Shown here: positions 8,805-18,155 of the stretch, one piece after another
How positions within the stretch are numbered: the stretch's first letter is position 1
Layout of the letters: the number at the start of each line of letters is the position of its first letter
NCBI GenBank assembly: GCA_902592345.1
Contig: CACJEE010000002.1
Coordinates: 1 to 37,748, forward strand
Source: an uncultured Alphaproteobacteria bacterium
Lineage (GTDB): Bacteria; Pseudomonadota; Alphaproteobacteria; HIMB59; GCA-002718135
Reading direction: 5' to 3'
DNA length: 37,748 nucleotides
Position numbers and translations under genes: made by a program
The notes under the pieces: generated by a model
Databases searched by the model: none
The model's input: only the letters and a program-made list of their open reading frames with translations
What the model was told of the DNA's origin: nothing

Positions 8805-10103
8805 ATGTTCAGTGAACAAACTAAGATTGGCATTAATGGTTCTATTGAAATTCCAGGTGACAAATCAATATCACATAGATCAATTATAATTCCTTCAATT
8901 TCAAGTGGCATTTGTGAAATTTCAAATATTTTAAAATCAGACGATGTTCTTCGCACCATGAATGCGTTTAAAGAAATGGGCGTCGAGATAAAAGAAGAAA
9001 ACAAAAAAATAATTATAAATGGAAAAGGTTTAGGGTCTCTTAAAAAGCCCAACAAAGAGATATATCTTGGAAATTCTGGTACGAGTGCGAGATTATTAAC
9101 AGGTTTATTATCTTCTCAGAATTTTGAATCAGTTTTAACTGGAGATAAGTCCCTCTCGTCAAGACCAATGAAAAGAATTACAAATCCTTTATCTGAAATG
9201 GGTGCTGAGATTGTAGCTCAAAATGGAAAATTACCATTACATATCAAGGGTAAAGTTTTAAATAATTGCAAAATAGAAATTGACATACCATCAGCTCAAA
9301 TTAAATCAGGTTTAATATTAGCGGCATTAAATACAGAGGGAACTAGTTATATTAATGAAAAACATATTACGAGAGATCATACTGAGATAATGCTTGAAAC
9401 ATTTGGTGCTGATATTGAAACAAAAAAAAATGTGGATTCTTCTCAAATTATAATAAATGGTAAAAAAAACCTTACTCCAAAAAATATTGATGTGCCTGCC
9501 GATTTATCAAGCAGTGCATTTTTCATTGTTGCAGCATTAATAAACAAAAATTCAAATATCACTCTAGAAAATATAAATATTAATCCGACAAGAAGCGGAC
9601 TCTTAATTGCTCTAGAAAGGATGGGTGCAAACATAAACATATTTAATCAAAAAAATAGAGCTGGTGAAATTGTTGCGAACATAAATGTAAAATCTTCAGA
9701 ACTGAATGGATGTGAGTTAGATGAACAAATGGCTAAGTTAATGATAGATGAGTTCCCAATCTTGTCCATTGCAGCATCGCAAGCAAATTCGCCTAGTTAT
9801 TTTAAAGGTTTAGATGAATTAAGGATAAAAGAAAGTGATAGACTAGAATTAATAAATGATAATTTAAACAGATGTGGGCATTATAGTAAAATTAAAAATA
9901 ATGATCTATTCATTGATCCTACAAAAAATAAACAAATTATAAATTCTGCAATAAGAACAGATTTTGATCACAGAATAGCAATGTCTTTTGCTGTGTTAGG
10001 ATCAAAAATCGGAAAGCTTCAAATCAATGAATCAGATTCGATAAATACTAGTTTTCCATCTTTTAAAGAACAATTTAATAGAGCTGGTGGCAATTTAATT
10101 TGA
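8805..10103 (+). CDS. aroA: 3-phosphoshikimate 1-carboxyvinyltransferase (EPSP synthase), intact
   Basis: This 432-residue shikimate-pathway enzyme joins PEP to shikimate-3-phosphate. Family motifs run in order: GDKSISHRSII near the N-terminus, GNSGTSARLLTGLL, GDKSLSSRPM, the catalytic stretch DEFPILSIAA, then LDELRIKESDRL and DHRIAMSFAVLG. The length is normal for the bacterial enzyme. Residues 1-256 lie in the duplicated segment and the remainder is unique. The TGA stop overlaps the TTG start of cmk by 4 nt. Confidence 0.97.
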   Translation: MFSEQTKIGINGSIEIPGDKSISHRSIIIPSISSGICEISNILKSDDVLRTMNAFKEMGVEIKEENKKIIINGKGLGSLKKPNKEIYLGNSGTSARLLTGLLSSQNFESVLTGDKSLSSRPMKRITNPLSEMGAEIVAQNGKLPLHIKGKVLNNCKIEIDIPSAQIKSGLILAALNTEGTSYINEKHITRDHTEIMLETFGADIETKKNVDSSQIIINGKKNLTPKNIDVPADLSSSAFFIVAALINKNSNITLENININPTRSGLLIALERMGANINIFNQKNRAGEIVANINVKSSELNGCELDEQMAKLMIDEFPILSIAASQANSPSYFKGLDELRIKESDRLELINDNLNRCGHYSKIKNNDLFIDPTKNKQIINSAIRTDFDHRIAMSFAVLGSKIGKLQINESDSINTSFPSFKEQFNRAGGNLI

Positions 10104-10738
10104 AAAAAATTGTAATTACTATTGATGGACCTGCAGGATCTGGCAAGGGCCGTATTGCAAAATATATTGCTAAAAAGTATAATTTTATTCACATAGATTC
10201 AGGTCTTTTATATAGAAAAACTGCAAAATTATTAATTGAGAATAAAATCAATTTAAACAAACTAGATCAAATAAAACAAACACTAATCAAAAATAATAAT
10301 TTTTCTCTAAGAAATAATAATAATTTAAGAAACGAGCATATTGGAAAAATATCATCGATAATTGCAAAAATTAATTTCGTTAGAATTCATGTAAATAAAC
10401 AACAGATTTTTCATACAAAACAGAAAACAAAGAAAAAGGGGTTTGTTATTGATGGGAGAGATATTGGTTCTGTTGTTTTCAAAAATGCTGATCTCAAGCT
10501 ATTTATAGAAGTAAACCCTGCTGTTAGGGCTAAAAGAAGACATAAACAGTTGATTGATTTGGGTGAAAAGTCTATATACGCCGAAATTTTAAAGGAAATT
10601 AAATTGAGAGATAAACAAGATATAATTAGAAAAAACTCACCTTTAGTAGTGCCAAAAGGTGCACATATTATAGATAATTCTAACTCTTTTAGAAAAACAT
10701 TAATCAAAATAAACCAATTAATTGGACAAATAAAATAA
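10100..10738 (+). CDS. cmk: Cytidylate kinase
   Basis: This 212-residue (d)CMP kinase supplies CDP/dCDP from CMP/dCMP and ATP. It has an N-terminal P-loop ITIDGPAGSGKGRIAKYIAK, the CMP-binding segment VIDGRDIGSVVF at about residue 115, and a lid region RAKRRHKQL. The family normally has threonine or serine directly after GKG; here the residue is arginine (R18, codon CGT), which is odd for a position that contacts nucleotide phosphate and Mg. The start is TTG, overlapping aroA, and the stop overlaps the rpsA ATG by 1 nt. The aroA-cmk-rpsA order is classic for Proteobacteria. Confidence 0.92.
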   Translation: MKKIVITIDGPAGSGKGRIAKYIAKKYNFIHIDSGLLYRKTAKLLIENKINLNKLDQIKQTLIKNNNFSLRNNNNLRNEHIGKISSIIAKINFVRIHVNKQQIFHTKQKTKKKGFVIDGRDIGSVVFKNADLKLFIEVNPAVRAKRRHKQLIDLGEKSIYAEILKEIKLRDKQDIIRKNSPLVVPKGAHIIDNSNSFRKTLIKINQLIGQIK

Positions 10739-12438
10739 TGGAAAAAACTGAACAAAAAAAAATAACTAACTCTGACTATGAAGCGCTAATTAGTAAATCT
10801 TTAGAAAATAAATCTGTTCGTGAAAAAACAATTGTTAATGGAAATGTTATTTCGTTTGAAAATGATATAGTCACAATAGATGTTGGTTTAAAAAGTGAAG
10901 GTAGAATTCCATTATCTGAATTTACGAGACCTGGTCAAAAACCAGAAATAAATGTCGGAGATACATTTGAAGTTTATGTAGAAAACATTGATAATTCAAA
11001 TGGAGAAACTGTTTTATCAAGAGAGAAAGCTGTAAAACAAAAAGCATGGAATACTCTTCAAGACTCATTTGATAACAATAAAGTTGTTACTGGCACTCCC
11101 TTTAATAGAGTCAAAGGTGGCATGAGTGTTGATTTGAACGGTGTAGTTGCGTTTTTGCCTGGGAGTCAAATAGATACAAGACAAATAATAAAAGATACTA
11201 AAGAGCTTCTGAATAAACCTCTTGATCTTATGATATTGAAAATGGATAAGTTTAGAGGAAATATTGTTGTATCTAGAAAAGCAATATCAGAAGTAGAGCT
11301 TAAAGAACAAAAAAAGGAACTGCTAAGTTCAATTAATGAAGGTTCAATTATTGAAGGTAAAGTAAAAAATTTAACAGATTATGGAGCTTTCATTGATTTA
11401 GGTGGTATGGATGGGTTAGTCCATATTACAGATATATCTTGGACTAAAATCAACAACCCTTCTGATATTCTCACATTAGGTCAAGATATAAAAGTTAAAG
11501 TCTTAAAATTTGATGAAGAGTTATCAAGGCTTAGCCTGGGAATTAAGCAACTAGAAGAAAATCCATGGGATGATTTAGAGGAAAATATATCAATAGATAA
11601 CATTGTTTCTGCTAAAATTAATTCAATTAATGATACATTTTTGAATATTTTAGTTAATGAAAAATATGATGGTACTGTAACAATTAATGAACTTAGCTGG
11701 TTAAAAAAACCACCTCACCCATCAAAACTGTTTAATATTGATGATGAAATAAGTGTCAAAATAACAGAGATAGATGAAGAAAAAAGAAGGTTAATATGTA
11801 GTATTAAACAAACAAAAGAAAATCCATGGTCTAAATTGACAGATCAATTTAATGTTAATGACAGCTTTGAGACTGAGGTAGTAAATATTGTTGACTTTGG
11901 AATTTTTGTAAAAGTTCACGAAGAAATAGATGGGATGGTTCACGTATCTGATTTAAATTGGGATGAAAAAGAATGTGAAAAAATTTTAGCAGGTTATAAA
12001 AAAGGTGATAAAGTTAAGGTAAAAATATTAGAAATTAATATTGATAAAGAAAGAATTAGCTTAGGTATTAAGCAGTTATCTAATGATCCAATTCAAAACT
12101 ATATAGAAACGAATCCAATCAAATCTCAAGTTACTGGTAAAATTATTGAATTAAATGAAAAATTTTTAAAAGTTGAGCTCAATGATCAAATTTATGGTTT
12201 CATTAAAAAAATTAATTTATCAAGAGATAAAAATGAACAAAAAACTGATAGATTTGCTTTAGGGGAGCAAGTTGACTCAATTATAATCTCAGTTGATAAA
12301 AAAACTAGATCCCTTAACTTATCGATAAAAGAAATTGAAATTATCGATGAAAAAGAAGCTATGTCTAAATATGGTTCAAGTGACTCTGGAGCTTCTCTTG
12401 GGGATATTCTGGGGTCTGTTCTTAAGAAAAAAAAATAA
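10738..12438 (+). CDS. rpsA: 30S ribosomal protein S1
   Basis: This 566-residue protein is close to the E. coli length (557). It is built of six S1/OB-fold repeats, the best being repeat 3 (EGSIIEGKVKNLTDYGAFID and GMDGLVHITDISW). The C-terminal tail, GASLGDILGSVLKKKK, is typical of alphaproteobacterial S1. It binds mRNA leaders and unfolds them for initiation. That matters in this genome, where Shine-Dalgarno sequences are mostly weak and TTG/GTG starts are frequent. Confidence 0.97.
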   Translation: MEKTEQKKITNSDYEALISKSLENKSVREKTIVNGNVISFENDIVTIDVGLKSEGRIPLSEFTRPGQKPEINVGDTFEVYVENIDNSNGETVLSREKAVKQKAWNTLQDSFDNNKVVTGTPFNRVKGGMSVDLNGVVAFLPGSQIDTRQIIKDTKELLNKPLDLMILKMDKFRGNIVVSRKAISEVELKEQKKELLSSINEGSIIEGKVKNLTDYGAFIDLGGMDGLVHITDISWTKINNPSDILTLGQDIKVKVLKFDEELSRLSLGIKQLEENPWDDLEENISIDNIVSAKINSINDTFLNILVNEKYDGTVTINELSWLKKPPHPSKLFNIDDEISVKITEIDEEKRRLICSIKQTKENPWSKLTDQFNVNDSFETEVVNIVDFGIFVKVHEEIDGMVHVSDLNWDEKECEKILAGYKKGDKVKVKILEINIDKERISLGIKQLSNDPIQNYIETNPIKSQVTGKIIELNEKFLKVELNDQIYGFIKKINLSRDKNEQKTDRFALGEQVDSIIISVDKKTRSLNLSIKEIEIIDEKEAMSKYGSSDSGASLGDILGSVLKKKK

Positions 12439-12442
12439 ATAA

Positions 12443-12742
12443 ATGTTAAAATCTGAAATTATTGAAAAACTTCAGCAAAAACATAATAATCTAAGCACTT
12501 ACGATATTGAGTTAATCTTAAAAATATTTTTTAAAAAAATTATTTCAAGTTTAAAAGCTGGAAATGCAATTGAACTAAGAGGATTTGGCACAATTAAAAA
12601 AAAAATTAACAAAGAAAAACAGGTACGAAATCCAAAAAATAACCAGATTTTATTTAAAGATAAAACTTATAAAATTCATTTTAAAATTGGTAAAACTCTT
12701 CACAAAAAACTAAATCATATTAGTTCAGGGGATGACAAATAA
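12443..12742 (+). CDS. ihfB: Integration host factor beta subunit (HU/IHF family)
   Basis: This is a 99-residue HU/IHF-family DNA-bending protein. It has an N-terminal helical dimerisation part, the beta-arm entry ELRGFGTIKKK and the arm-tip RNPKNN, whose proline intercalates into DNA. The position directly after rpsA is the conserved place of ihfB (himD) in Proteobacteria, which favours IHF-beta over HU. It overlaps pyrF by 11 nt. Confidence 0.88.
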   Translation: MLKSEIIEKLQQKHNNLSTYDIELILKIFFKKIISSLKAGNAIELRGFGTIKKKINKEKQVRNPKNNQILFKDKTYKIHFKIGKTLHKKLNHISSGDDK

Positions 12743-13427
12743 AGTAATTGTTGCATTAGATAATAAAAATCTTACGCAGATAGTTTCTATAGTAAAAAAA
12801 ACTAAATCTGAGGCGTATGGATTTAAAATTGGCAAAGAATTTTTCTATAATTACGGAATAGAAGGTTATAAAAAGATTTATAAGCTTTCACCAAATATTT
12901 TCTTAGACCTTAAATTACATGATATACCAAATACAGTAGAGAAAGCTTTAAAAGCTATAGTGAAATTAAAACCTCTACTATCTACAATTCACATTAGCGG
13001 TGGTGATGAAATGCAAAAAGTATCAGCAAAACTAAAAAAAAACAAAACTAAAATTCTTGGAGTGACAATTCTTACCAGCTTAAATAGTTCTCAAACAAAA
13101 AAATATTATAACAATCAAAACGTAAATCAATTAGTAAAAAAATTTGCAATTAATGCTAAGAAAAATAATCTTGATGGAATAGTTTGTAGTCCTCTTGAGA
13201 TATCAACTGTAAGAAAAGAAGTTGGCAATAAAATGCTAATAGTGGTGCCAGGTATAAGGTTAGAAAAAAAGCAAATAAACAAAAAAGATGATCAAAAAAG
13301 AATTCTAACTCCAAAACAAGCAATTAATTTAGGAGCAGATTATTTAGTTATTGGCAGACCAATTGTAGAGTCAAATAACCCACTAAAAATACTTAAAGAA
13401 ATAAATAAGAGTATTATAGAGAAGTGA
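12732..13427 (+). CDS. pyrF: Orotidine-5'-phosphate decarboxylase
   Basis: This 231-residue TIM-barrel enzyme makes UMP from OMP, the last step of pyrimidine synthesis. The catalytic D-x-K-x2-D motif is visible as FLDLKLHDIPNTV at about residue 60. The phosphate-binding ends VVPGIRL and GADYLVIGRPIV are typical of the family. It overlaps ihfB by 11 nt upstream and trpF by 4 nt (GTGA) downstream. The pyrF-trpF pairing is common in Alphaproteobacteria. Confidence 0.96.
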   Translation: MTNKVIVALDNKNLTQIVSIVKKTKSEAYGFKIGKEFFYNYGIEGYKKIYKLSPNIFLDLKLHDIPNTVEKALKAIVKLKPLLSTIHISGGDEMQKVSAKLKKNKTKILGVTILTSLNSSQTKKYYNNQNVNQLVKKFAINAKKNNLDGIVCSPLEISTVRKEVGNKMLIVVPGIRLEKKQINKKDDQKRILTPKQAINLGADYLVIGRPIVESNNPLKILKEINKSIIEK

Positions 13428-14056
13428 TTTTCAAAATTTGTGGATTAAAAGAAAAAGACTCATTGATTTGCTGTGAGGCAAATAAAGTTGGTTTTTTTGG
13501 TTTGGTTTTCTATGAAAAAAGTCCAAGAAATATAAATCGTAACAAAGCTAAACAACTAGTTGAGTTTTCAAAAAACTTATCAATAAAACCAGTAGGAGTA
13601 TTTGTTAATCATGAAATTAATGATTTAAAAAATATTATTAGATTATTAAATTTAAAATATATCCAATTACATGGAGAAGAAAATCAATCATATATTAATG
13701 AAATAAAAAAAGAATTTAAACTAAAAATAATTAAAAAAATTTCAATTAAAAATCAAAGTGATTTAAATAAAATTAATGATATTGAAAATATTGATTTTTT
13801 GCTATTTGATTATAAACCAAAATCCAATGAACTTCCTGGGGGAAATTCTAAATCTTTTGATTGGAGTTTATTAAAAGGGGTTACAATTAAACTGCCTTGG
13901 TTTATTTCTGGAGGAATAAATGAATCAAATATAAAAAATATACAAAAAACAATAAATCCTAATGGTATTGATCTTTCATCAGGTGTAGAACGGTCATTAG
14001 GTATTAAAAGTAACAAAAAAATAAACAATTTATTTAGATTATTTTATGACAATTAA
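13424..14056 (+). CDS. trpF: Phosphoribosylanthranilate isomerase
   Basis: This 210-residue TIM-barrel enzyme catalyses step 3 of tryptophan synthesis, the Amadori rearrangement of PRA to CdRP. The catalytic cysteine lies in the N-terminal KICGLK and the general-acid aspartate in [23 protein letters not shown] and [15 protein letters not shown] match the family. The GTG start overlaps pyrF. It overlaps trpB by 11 nt, so trpF-trpB-trpA should be translated in a coupled way. trpC, trpD and trpE are not in the window. Confidence 0.96.
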   Translation: MIFKICGLKEKDSLICCEANKVGFFGLVFYEKSPRNINRNKAKQLVEFSKNLSIKPVGVFVNHEINDLKNIIRLLNLKYIQLHGEENQSYINEIKKEFKLKIIKKISIKNQSDLNKINDIENIDFLLFDYKPKSNELPGGNSKSFDWSLLKGVTIKLPWFISGGINESNIKNIQKTINPNGIDLSSGVERSLGIKSNKKINNLFRLFYDN

Positions 14057-15257
14057 AAATTCTTTCAAGAACCTCCCAAACGAAAAAGGGTACTTTGGTT
14101 CCTTCGGTGGGAGATATGTCTCAGAAACTCTGATGCCTTTAATTTTAGAGGTAGAAAAGGAGTATGAAAAAATAAAGAATGAAAGTGAGTTTAAAGAAAA
14201 ATTAAACCATTACATGGAAACATATATAGGAAGGCCTAGTCCTCTTTTTTTTGCAGAGAGAATTACCAAAGATTTAGGTGGTCCAAAAATTTATTTTAAA
14301 AGAGATGAATTAAATCACACTGGTGCACACAAAATTAATAATTGTATGGGTCAAATACTTTTAGCAAAAAAAATGGGTAAAAAGAGAATAATTGCCGAAA
14401 CTGGAGCAGGTCAACATGGTGTCGCAACAGCGACAGTGTGTGCATTATTTGGATTGCCATGCATAGTTTATATGGGTGAAAAAGATATTAAACGACAATC
14501 ACCAAATGTTTTTAGAATGAAGTTGTTAGGTGCTGAAATAAGAAGTGTTACAACAGGTTCAAAATCTTTAAAAGATGCTATGAATGAAGCACTACGCGAT
14601 TGGGTAACTAATGTAAGGGATACTTTTTATATTATTGGTACTGCTGCAGGACCACACCCTTATCCAGCTATGGTAAGAGATTTTCAATCTATAATAGGCG
14701 AGGAAGTAAGAGATCAAATTTTAAAAGCTGAAAAAAAACTTCCTGATTTATTAATAGCATGTATTGGAGGTGGATCAAATGCATTAGGCTTATTCCATGA
14801 ATTTCTTGATGAAAAGCAAATTGAAATGATCGCTGTAGAGGCTGCTGGTCACGGTATTGACTCTGATAAACATGCTGCAAGCTTAAGTGGTGGTAAGCCT
14901 GGGATTTTACATGGAAATAAAACTTATCTTTTACAATCAAATGATGGTCAAATAGATGAAGCTCATTCTATTTCAGCTGGTCTCGATTATCCAGGAATTG
15001 GACCTGAACACTCATATTTATTTGAACAAAAAAGAGTACAGTATATGTCTGCAACAGATAAAGAAGCAATTGAAGCATTTAAATACTGTTGCAACTTAGA
15101 AGGAATTATCCCAGCATTAGAACCATCTCATGCTCTTGCAGTTTTAAAAAAAATAGCAAAAAATTATAGTAAAGATAAAATCGTTGTGATGAATATGTGT
15201 GGAAGAGGAGATAAAGATATTTTTACAATAGCAGAAGAGCTAAATATTAAACTATAA
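14046..15257 (+). CDS. trpB: Tryptophan synthase beta chain
   Basis: This 403-residue PLP enzyme condenses indole with serine. The Schiff-base lysine is K96 in [22 protein letters not shown] and the phosphate-binding GGGSNALG follow, and GRGDKD lies near the C-terminus. The N-terminus [16 protein letters not shown] is the standard TrpB1 type that works with TrpA. It overlaps trpA by one base. Confidence 0.98.
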   Translation: MTIKNSFKNLPNEKGYFGSFGGRYVSETLMPLILEVEKEYEKIKNESEFKEKLNHYMETYIGRPSPLFFAERITKDLGGPKIYFKRDELNHTGAHKINNCMGQILLAKKMGKKRIIAETGAGQHGVATATVCALFGLPCIVYMGEKDIKRQSPNVFRMKLLGAEIRSVTTGSKSLKDAMNEALRDWVTNVRDTFYIIGTAAGPHPYPAMVRDFQSIIGEEVRDQILKAEKKLPDLLIACIGGGSNALGLFHEFLDEKQIEMIAVEAAGHGIDSDKHAASLSGGKPGILHGNKTYLLQSNDGQIDEAHSISAGLDYPGIGPEHSYLFEQKRVQYMSATDKEAIEAFKYCCNLEGIIPALEPSHALAVLKKIAKNYSKDKIVVMNMCGRGDKDIFTIAEELNIKL

Positions 15258-16051
15258 TGTCGGACAGAATTATAAAAGCATTTAAAAAAAAAGAAAAGAA
15301 GCTTGTTACTTTTACCACAGGTGGTGATCCAGATTTAGATACAAGTTTGGAAATTCTTAATACTATAATCAGCAATGGCATAGATATAATAGAAATTGGA
15401 ATGCCATTTTCTGATCCAATGGCTGATGGACCAATTATTCAAGAGTCAAGTGTTAGATCTATTGCTAATGGGACCAAAATTAATGATATTTTGGAAACCG
15501 TTAACAAGGTTAGAAAACTTAATAATGAAATTCCAATAATCCTTATGGGATATTATAATTCGATATTTAATATGGGCATTAAAAATTTTACTTCAAAGTG
15601 TGCTGATGTTGGTGTTGATGGACTAATTATTGTTGATCTTCAACCAGAAGAAGATTCAGAGCTCTATAAAGAAGCCAAAGAAAAACATATAGATCTTATT
15701 AGATTGGTGACACCAACAACTGATGAGGAGAGACTTAAAACTATACTAAATACTGCATCTGGATTTTTATATTATGTTACAATTACTGGGATTACAGGAC
15801 AAAATTCAGCAAATATACAACATTTAAAAAAGTCAATTCTAAAAATTAAATCATCAACTAAGCTGCCTATAGTTGCAGGTTTTGGAATAAAAAATAGAAG
15901 AGACGTCGAGGAAATAAGTGCTTTTACAGATGGAGTAGTTGTAGGCTCAAGTATAGTTAATATTATTAAAAACAACCTTAACGATAAAAATAATATGATT
16001 ACTGAGATTGATAAATTTACAAAAGATTTAAAAAAAGGTTTAAAAGAATGA
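15257..16051 (+). CDS. trpA: Tryptophan synthase alpha chain
   Basis: This 264-residue TIM-barrel subunit cleaves indole-3-glycerol phosphate and channels indole to TrpB. The catalytic glutamate and aspartate are both in EIGMPFSDPMADGPIIQ at about residues 49-65. ITGITGQ, GFGIKNRRDV and DGVVVGSSIV form the phosphate end of the barrel. The stop overlaps the accD start by 4 nt. Confidence 0.97.
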   Translation: MSDRIIKAFKKKEKKLVTFTTGGDPDLDTSLEILNTIISNGIDIIEIGMPFSDPMADGPIIQESSVRSIANGTKINDILETVNKVRKLNNEIPIILMGYYNSIFNMGIKNFTSKCADVGVDGLIIVDLQPEEDSELYKEAKEKHIDLIRLVTPTTDEERLKTILNTASGFLYYVTITGITGQNSANIQHLKKSILKIKSSTKLPIVAGFGIKNRRDVEEISAFTDGVVVGSSIVNIIKNNLNDKNNMITEIDKFTKDLKKGLKE

Positions 16052-16890
16052 ATTGGTTGACAAACTTTGTAAAACCAAAACTTTCAGCTCTTGTAAAAAG
16101 AAAAGATGTTCCTGAAAATCTATGGCAAAACTGTCCTTCTTGTGCAAATATGTTACATCATAAAGATCTCAAAGAAAATTTAAGAGTGTGTAATACTTGT
16201 GATTATCATTTTCGTATGTCAGCAGAAGATAGAATTAAGTTAATGTTTTCTAAAGAAGATACAAAAGAAATTGAATTAGATAAAATTAGTGATGATCCTC
16301 TAAATTTTTCAGATAAAAAAAAATATAAGGATAGATTAAAAGAATATCGAAAAAAAACAAAAAGAGAAGATGCGTTTATACTTCTTGATACAAAAATTGG
16401 TCAATCAAAAATAATTTGTGGTCTAATGAACTTTTCATTTATGGGTGGGTCTATGGGAAGAGCGGTTGGTGGTGCAATAGTAAAAGGTGCAAAAGCAGCA
16501 TTAGAGAAAAAATGTCCTTATGTTATTTTTACATCTTCAGGTGGCGCGAGAATGCAAGAAGGAATAATTAGCTTAATGCAAATGCCAAGAACAGTAGCAG
16601 CGGTTGAACTATTAAATGAAAATAAAATTCCCTACATAGTAATATTAACTGAGCCTACTACTGGAGGTGTAACAGCCTCATTCGCTATGTTAGGAGACAT
16701 AACTATTGCTGAACAAGGATCTACTATTGGATTTGCTGGCAAAAGAGTAATACAAGATACTATTCGAGAAGAACTGCCTATTGATTTTCAAAAAGCAGAA
16801 TATTTAAAAGAACATGGTATGGTTGACATTGTTTGTCACCGTAGAGATTTAAAAAATAATCTTGAAAATGTAATAAATCATATCACTTAA
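16048..16890 (+). CDS. accD: Acetyl-CoA carboxylase carboxyltransferase subunit beta
   Basis: This 280-residue subunit forms malonyl-CoA with AccA for fatty acid synthesis. The N-terminal zinc ribbon has four cysteines (CPSC about residue 28 and CNTC about residue 50). The crotonase-fold core has FMGGSMGRAVGGAIVKGA and SSGGARMQEG. The trpA-accD-folC order is conserved in Alphaproteobacteria. Confidence 0.97.
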   Translation: MNWLTNFVKPKLSALVKRKDVPENLWQNCPSCANMLHHKDLKENLRVCNTCDYHFRMSAEDRIKLMFSKEDTKEIELDKISDDPLNFSDKKKYKDRLKEYRKKTKREDAFILLDTKIGQSKIICGLMNFSFMGGSMGRAVGGAIVKGAKAALEKKCPYVIFTSSGGARMQEGIISLMQMPRTVAAVELLNENKIPYIVILTEPTTGGVTASFAMLGDITIAEQGSTIGFAGKRVIQDTIREELPIDFQKAEYLKEHGMVDIVCHRRDLKNNLENVINHIT

Positions 16891-16895
16891 TTTAA

Positions 16896-18155
16896 GTGGT
16901 TACCAAAACAGATAAATTACTTAAAGAATTTATTAATCTTCATCCAAAATATATTGATTTATCACTAAATAGACTTGACTATCTGCTTAAAAAGCTAGGA
17001 AATCCGCACAAAAATCTACCTCCGACTATTCATATTGCAGGAACTAATGGCAAAGGTTCAACATTGAGTTTTATTAAAAACATTCTGCAAAATAATAATT
17101 ATTCAGTTCATACTTATACTTCCCCTCATTTAGAAAAGTTTAATGAAAGAATAACAATTAATAATAAGCAAGTAAATTCAAAGACTCTATTAAGAAGTTT
17201 AGAGTATGTTAAAGAAGTAAATAAAAAAAAACCTATTACCTTTTTTGAAATAACAACAGCAGCAGCTTTTGTCCTATTTTCAAAATATAAAGCAGATTTT
17301 TTAATTCTTGAAACAGGCTTAGGTGGAAGATTGGATGCTACTAATATAATCCATAAGAAACTTATAAGTATAATTACTGCCATAGGTATAGATCATGAAG
17401 AATTTCTTGGAAAAACTTTAAAAAAAATAACTAAGGAAAAATTAGGGATTATTCAAAATAGTAAAAATATTATCATAGCTAAACAAAATAAAGAGGTGGA
17501 CAATTTTATTTATAATAAATTAAAAAATTTAAATAATGTTTATTATTTTAATCGTGATTATAGATTTAAAATAATAAATAAAAAGCAATTTATTTTTAAA
17601 TTTCAAAAAAATAAAAAAACTATAAGAAGGCCATCATTGCAAGGCTTACATCAAATTGAAAATGCATCAACCGCTTTAACTACTGCTATGCTTCTTAAAG
17701 AAAATAATTACCAAATAAAATTAAGTTTATTAGGAAAAAGTATTTATAATACAAAGTGGCCTGGAAGAATCGAAAAGGTAAAATTTAAAAATAAATACAT
17801 CATATTTGATGGTTCACATAATTTATCAGGGGCAGACAAACTTAATAAATACCTGAGCGAAACTAAAATACGCCCTAATGTAATTTTTGGAATGCTTAAC
17901 AATAAAAATATCTTTGAATTTTTATCAATACTTAAAAAAAATATAGATACTTTATATCCAATAAAAATACCTGATGAACAAAACGCCTATACACAAAAAG
18001 AAATTCATATAATTTCAAAAAAACTCAAATTAGACACAGTAATAATTAAAAATTTAACTACTATTAATAAATTATTAATGAAAAATCCTAATAAATATAT
18101 TTTAGTTACAGGCTCACTTTATTTGATAGGGAAGATTAGAAAAAATTATTTATAA
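16896..18155 (+). CDS. folC: Bifunctional folylpolyglutamate / dihydrofolate synthase
   Basis: This 419-residue Mur-ligase-family enzyme adds glutamate to dihydropteroate and folates. The ATP loop is AGTNGKGSTLSF at about residue 50. The Mur-type motifs LETGLGGRLDATN and IGIDHEEFLG, and the C-terminal-domain FDGSHNLSGA, follow. I took the GTG at 16896 as start, 5 nt after accD. It is the last gene of the plus-strand cluster. Its 3' end overlaps the convergent trxA by 6 nt, so there is no room for a classical terminator. Confidence 0.94.
   Translation: MVTKTDKLLKEFINLHPKYIDLSLNRLDYLLKKLGNPHKNLPPTIHIAGTNGKGSTLSFIKNILQNNNYSVHTYTSPHLEKFNERITINNKQVNSKTLLRSLEYVKEVNKKKPITFFEITTAAAFVLFSKYKADFLILETGLGGRLDATNIIHKKLISIITAIGIDHEEFLGKTLKKITKEKLGIIQNSKNIIIAKQNKEVDNFIYNKLKNLNNVYYFNRDYRFKIINKKQFIFKFQKNKKTIRRPSLQGLHQIENASTALTTAMLLKENNYQIKLSLLGKSIYNTKWPGRIEKVKFKNKYIIFDGSHNLSGADKLNKYLSETKIRPNVIFGMLNNKNIFEFLSILKKNIDTLYPIKIPDEQNAYTQKEIHIISKKLKLDTVIIKNLTTINKLLMKNPNKYILVTGSLYLIGKIRKNYL

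Larger units (their letters stand above)
6140..9573. repeat. Direct repeat, copy 2 (3,434 bp; inside an intact operon)
   Basis: This is the partner of 1328-4761. Here both ends lie inside uninterrupted genes: the left border is within codon 84 of kpsF and the right border is just after codon 256 of aroA. This copy is therefore the original arrangement and the other is the inserted or artefactual one. The unique spacer between the copies is 4762-6139. Confidence 0.97.

Noticed and set aside
14689-14940. 83-residue minus-strand open frame within trpB
   Set aside because: It is antisense to a strongly conserved region of trpB and resembles no protein family.
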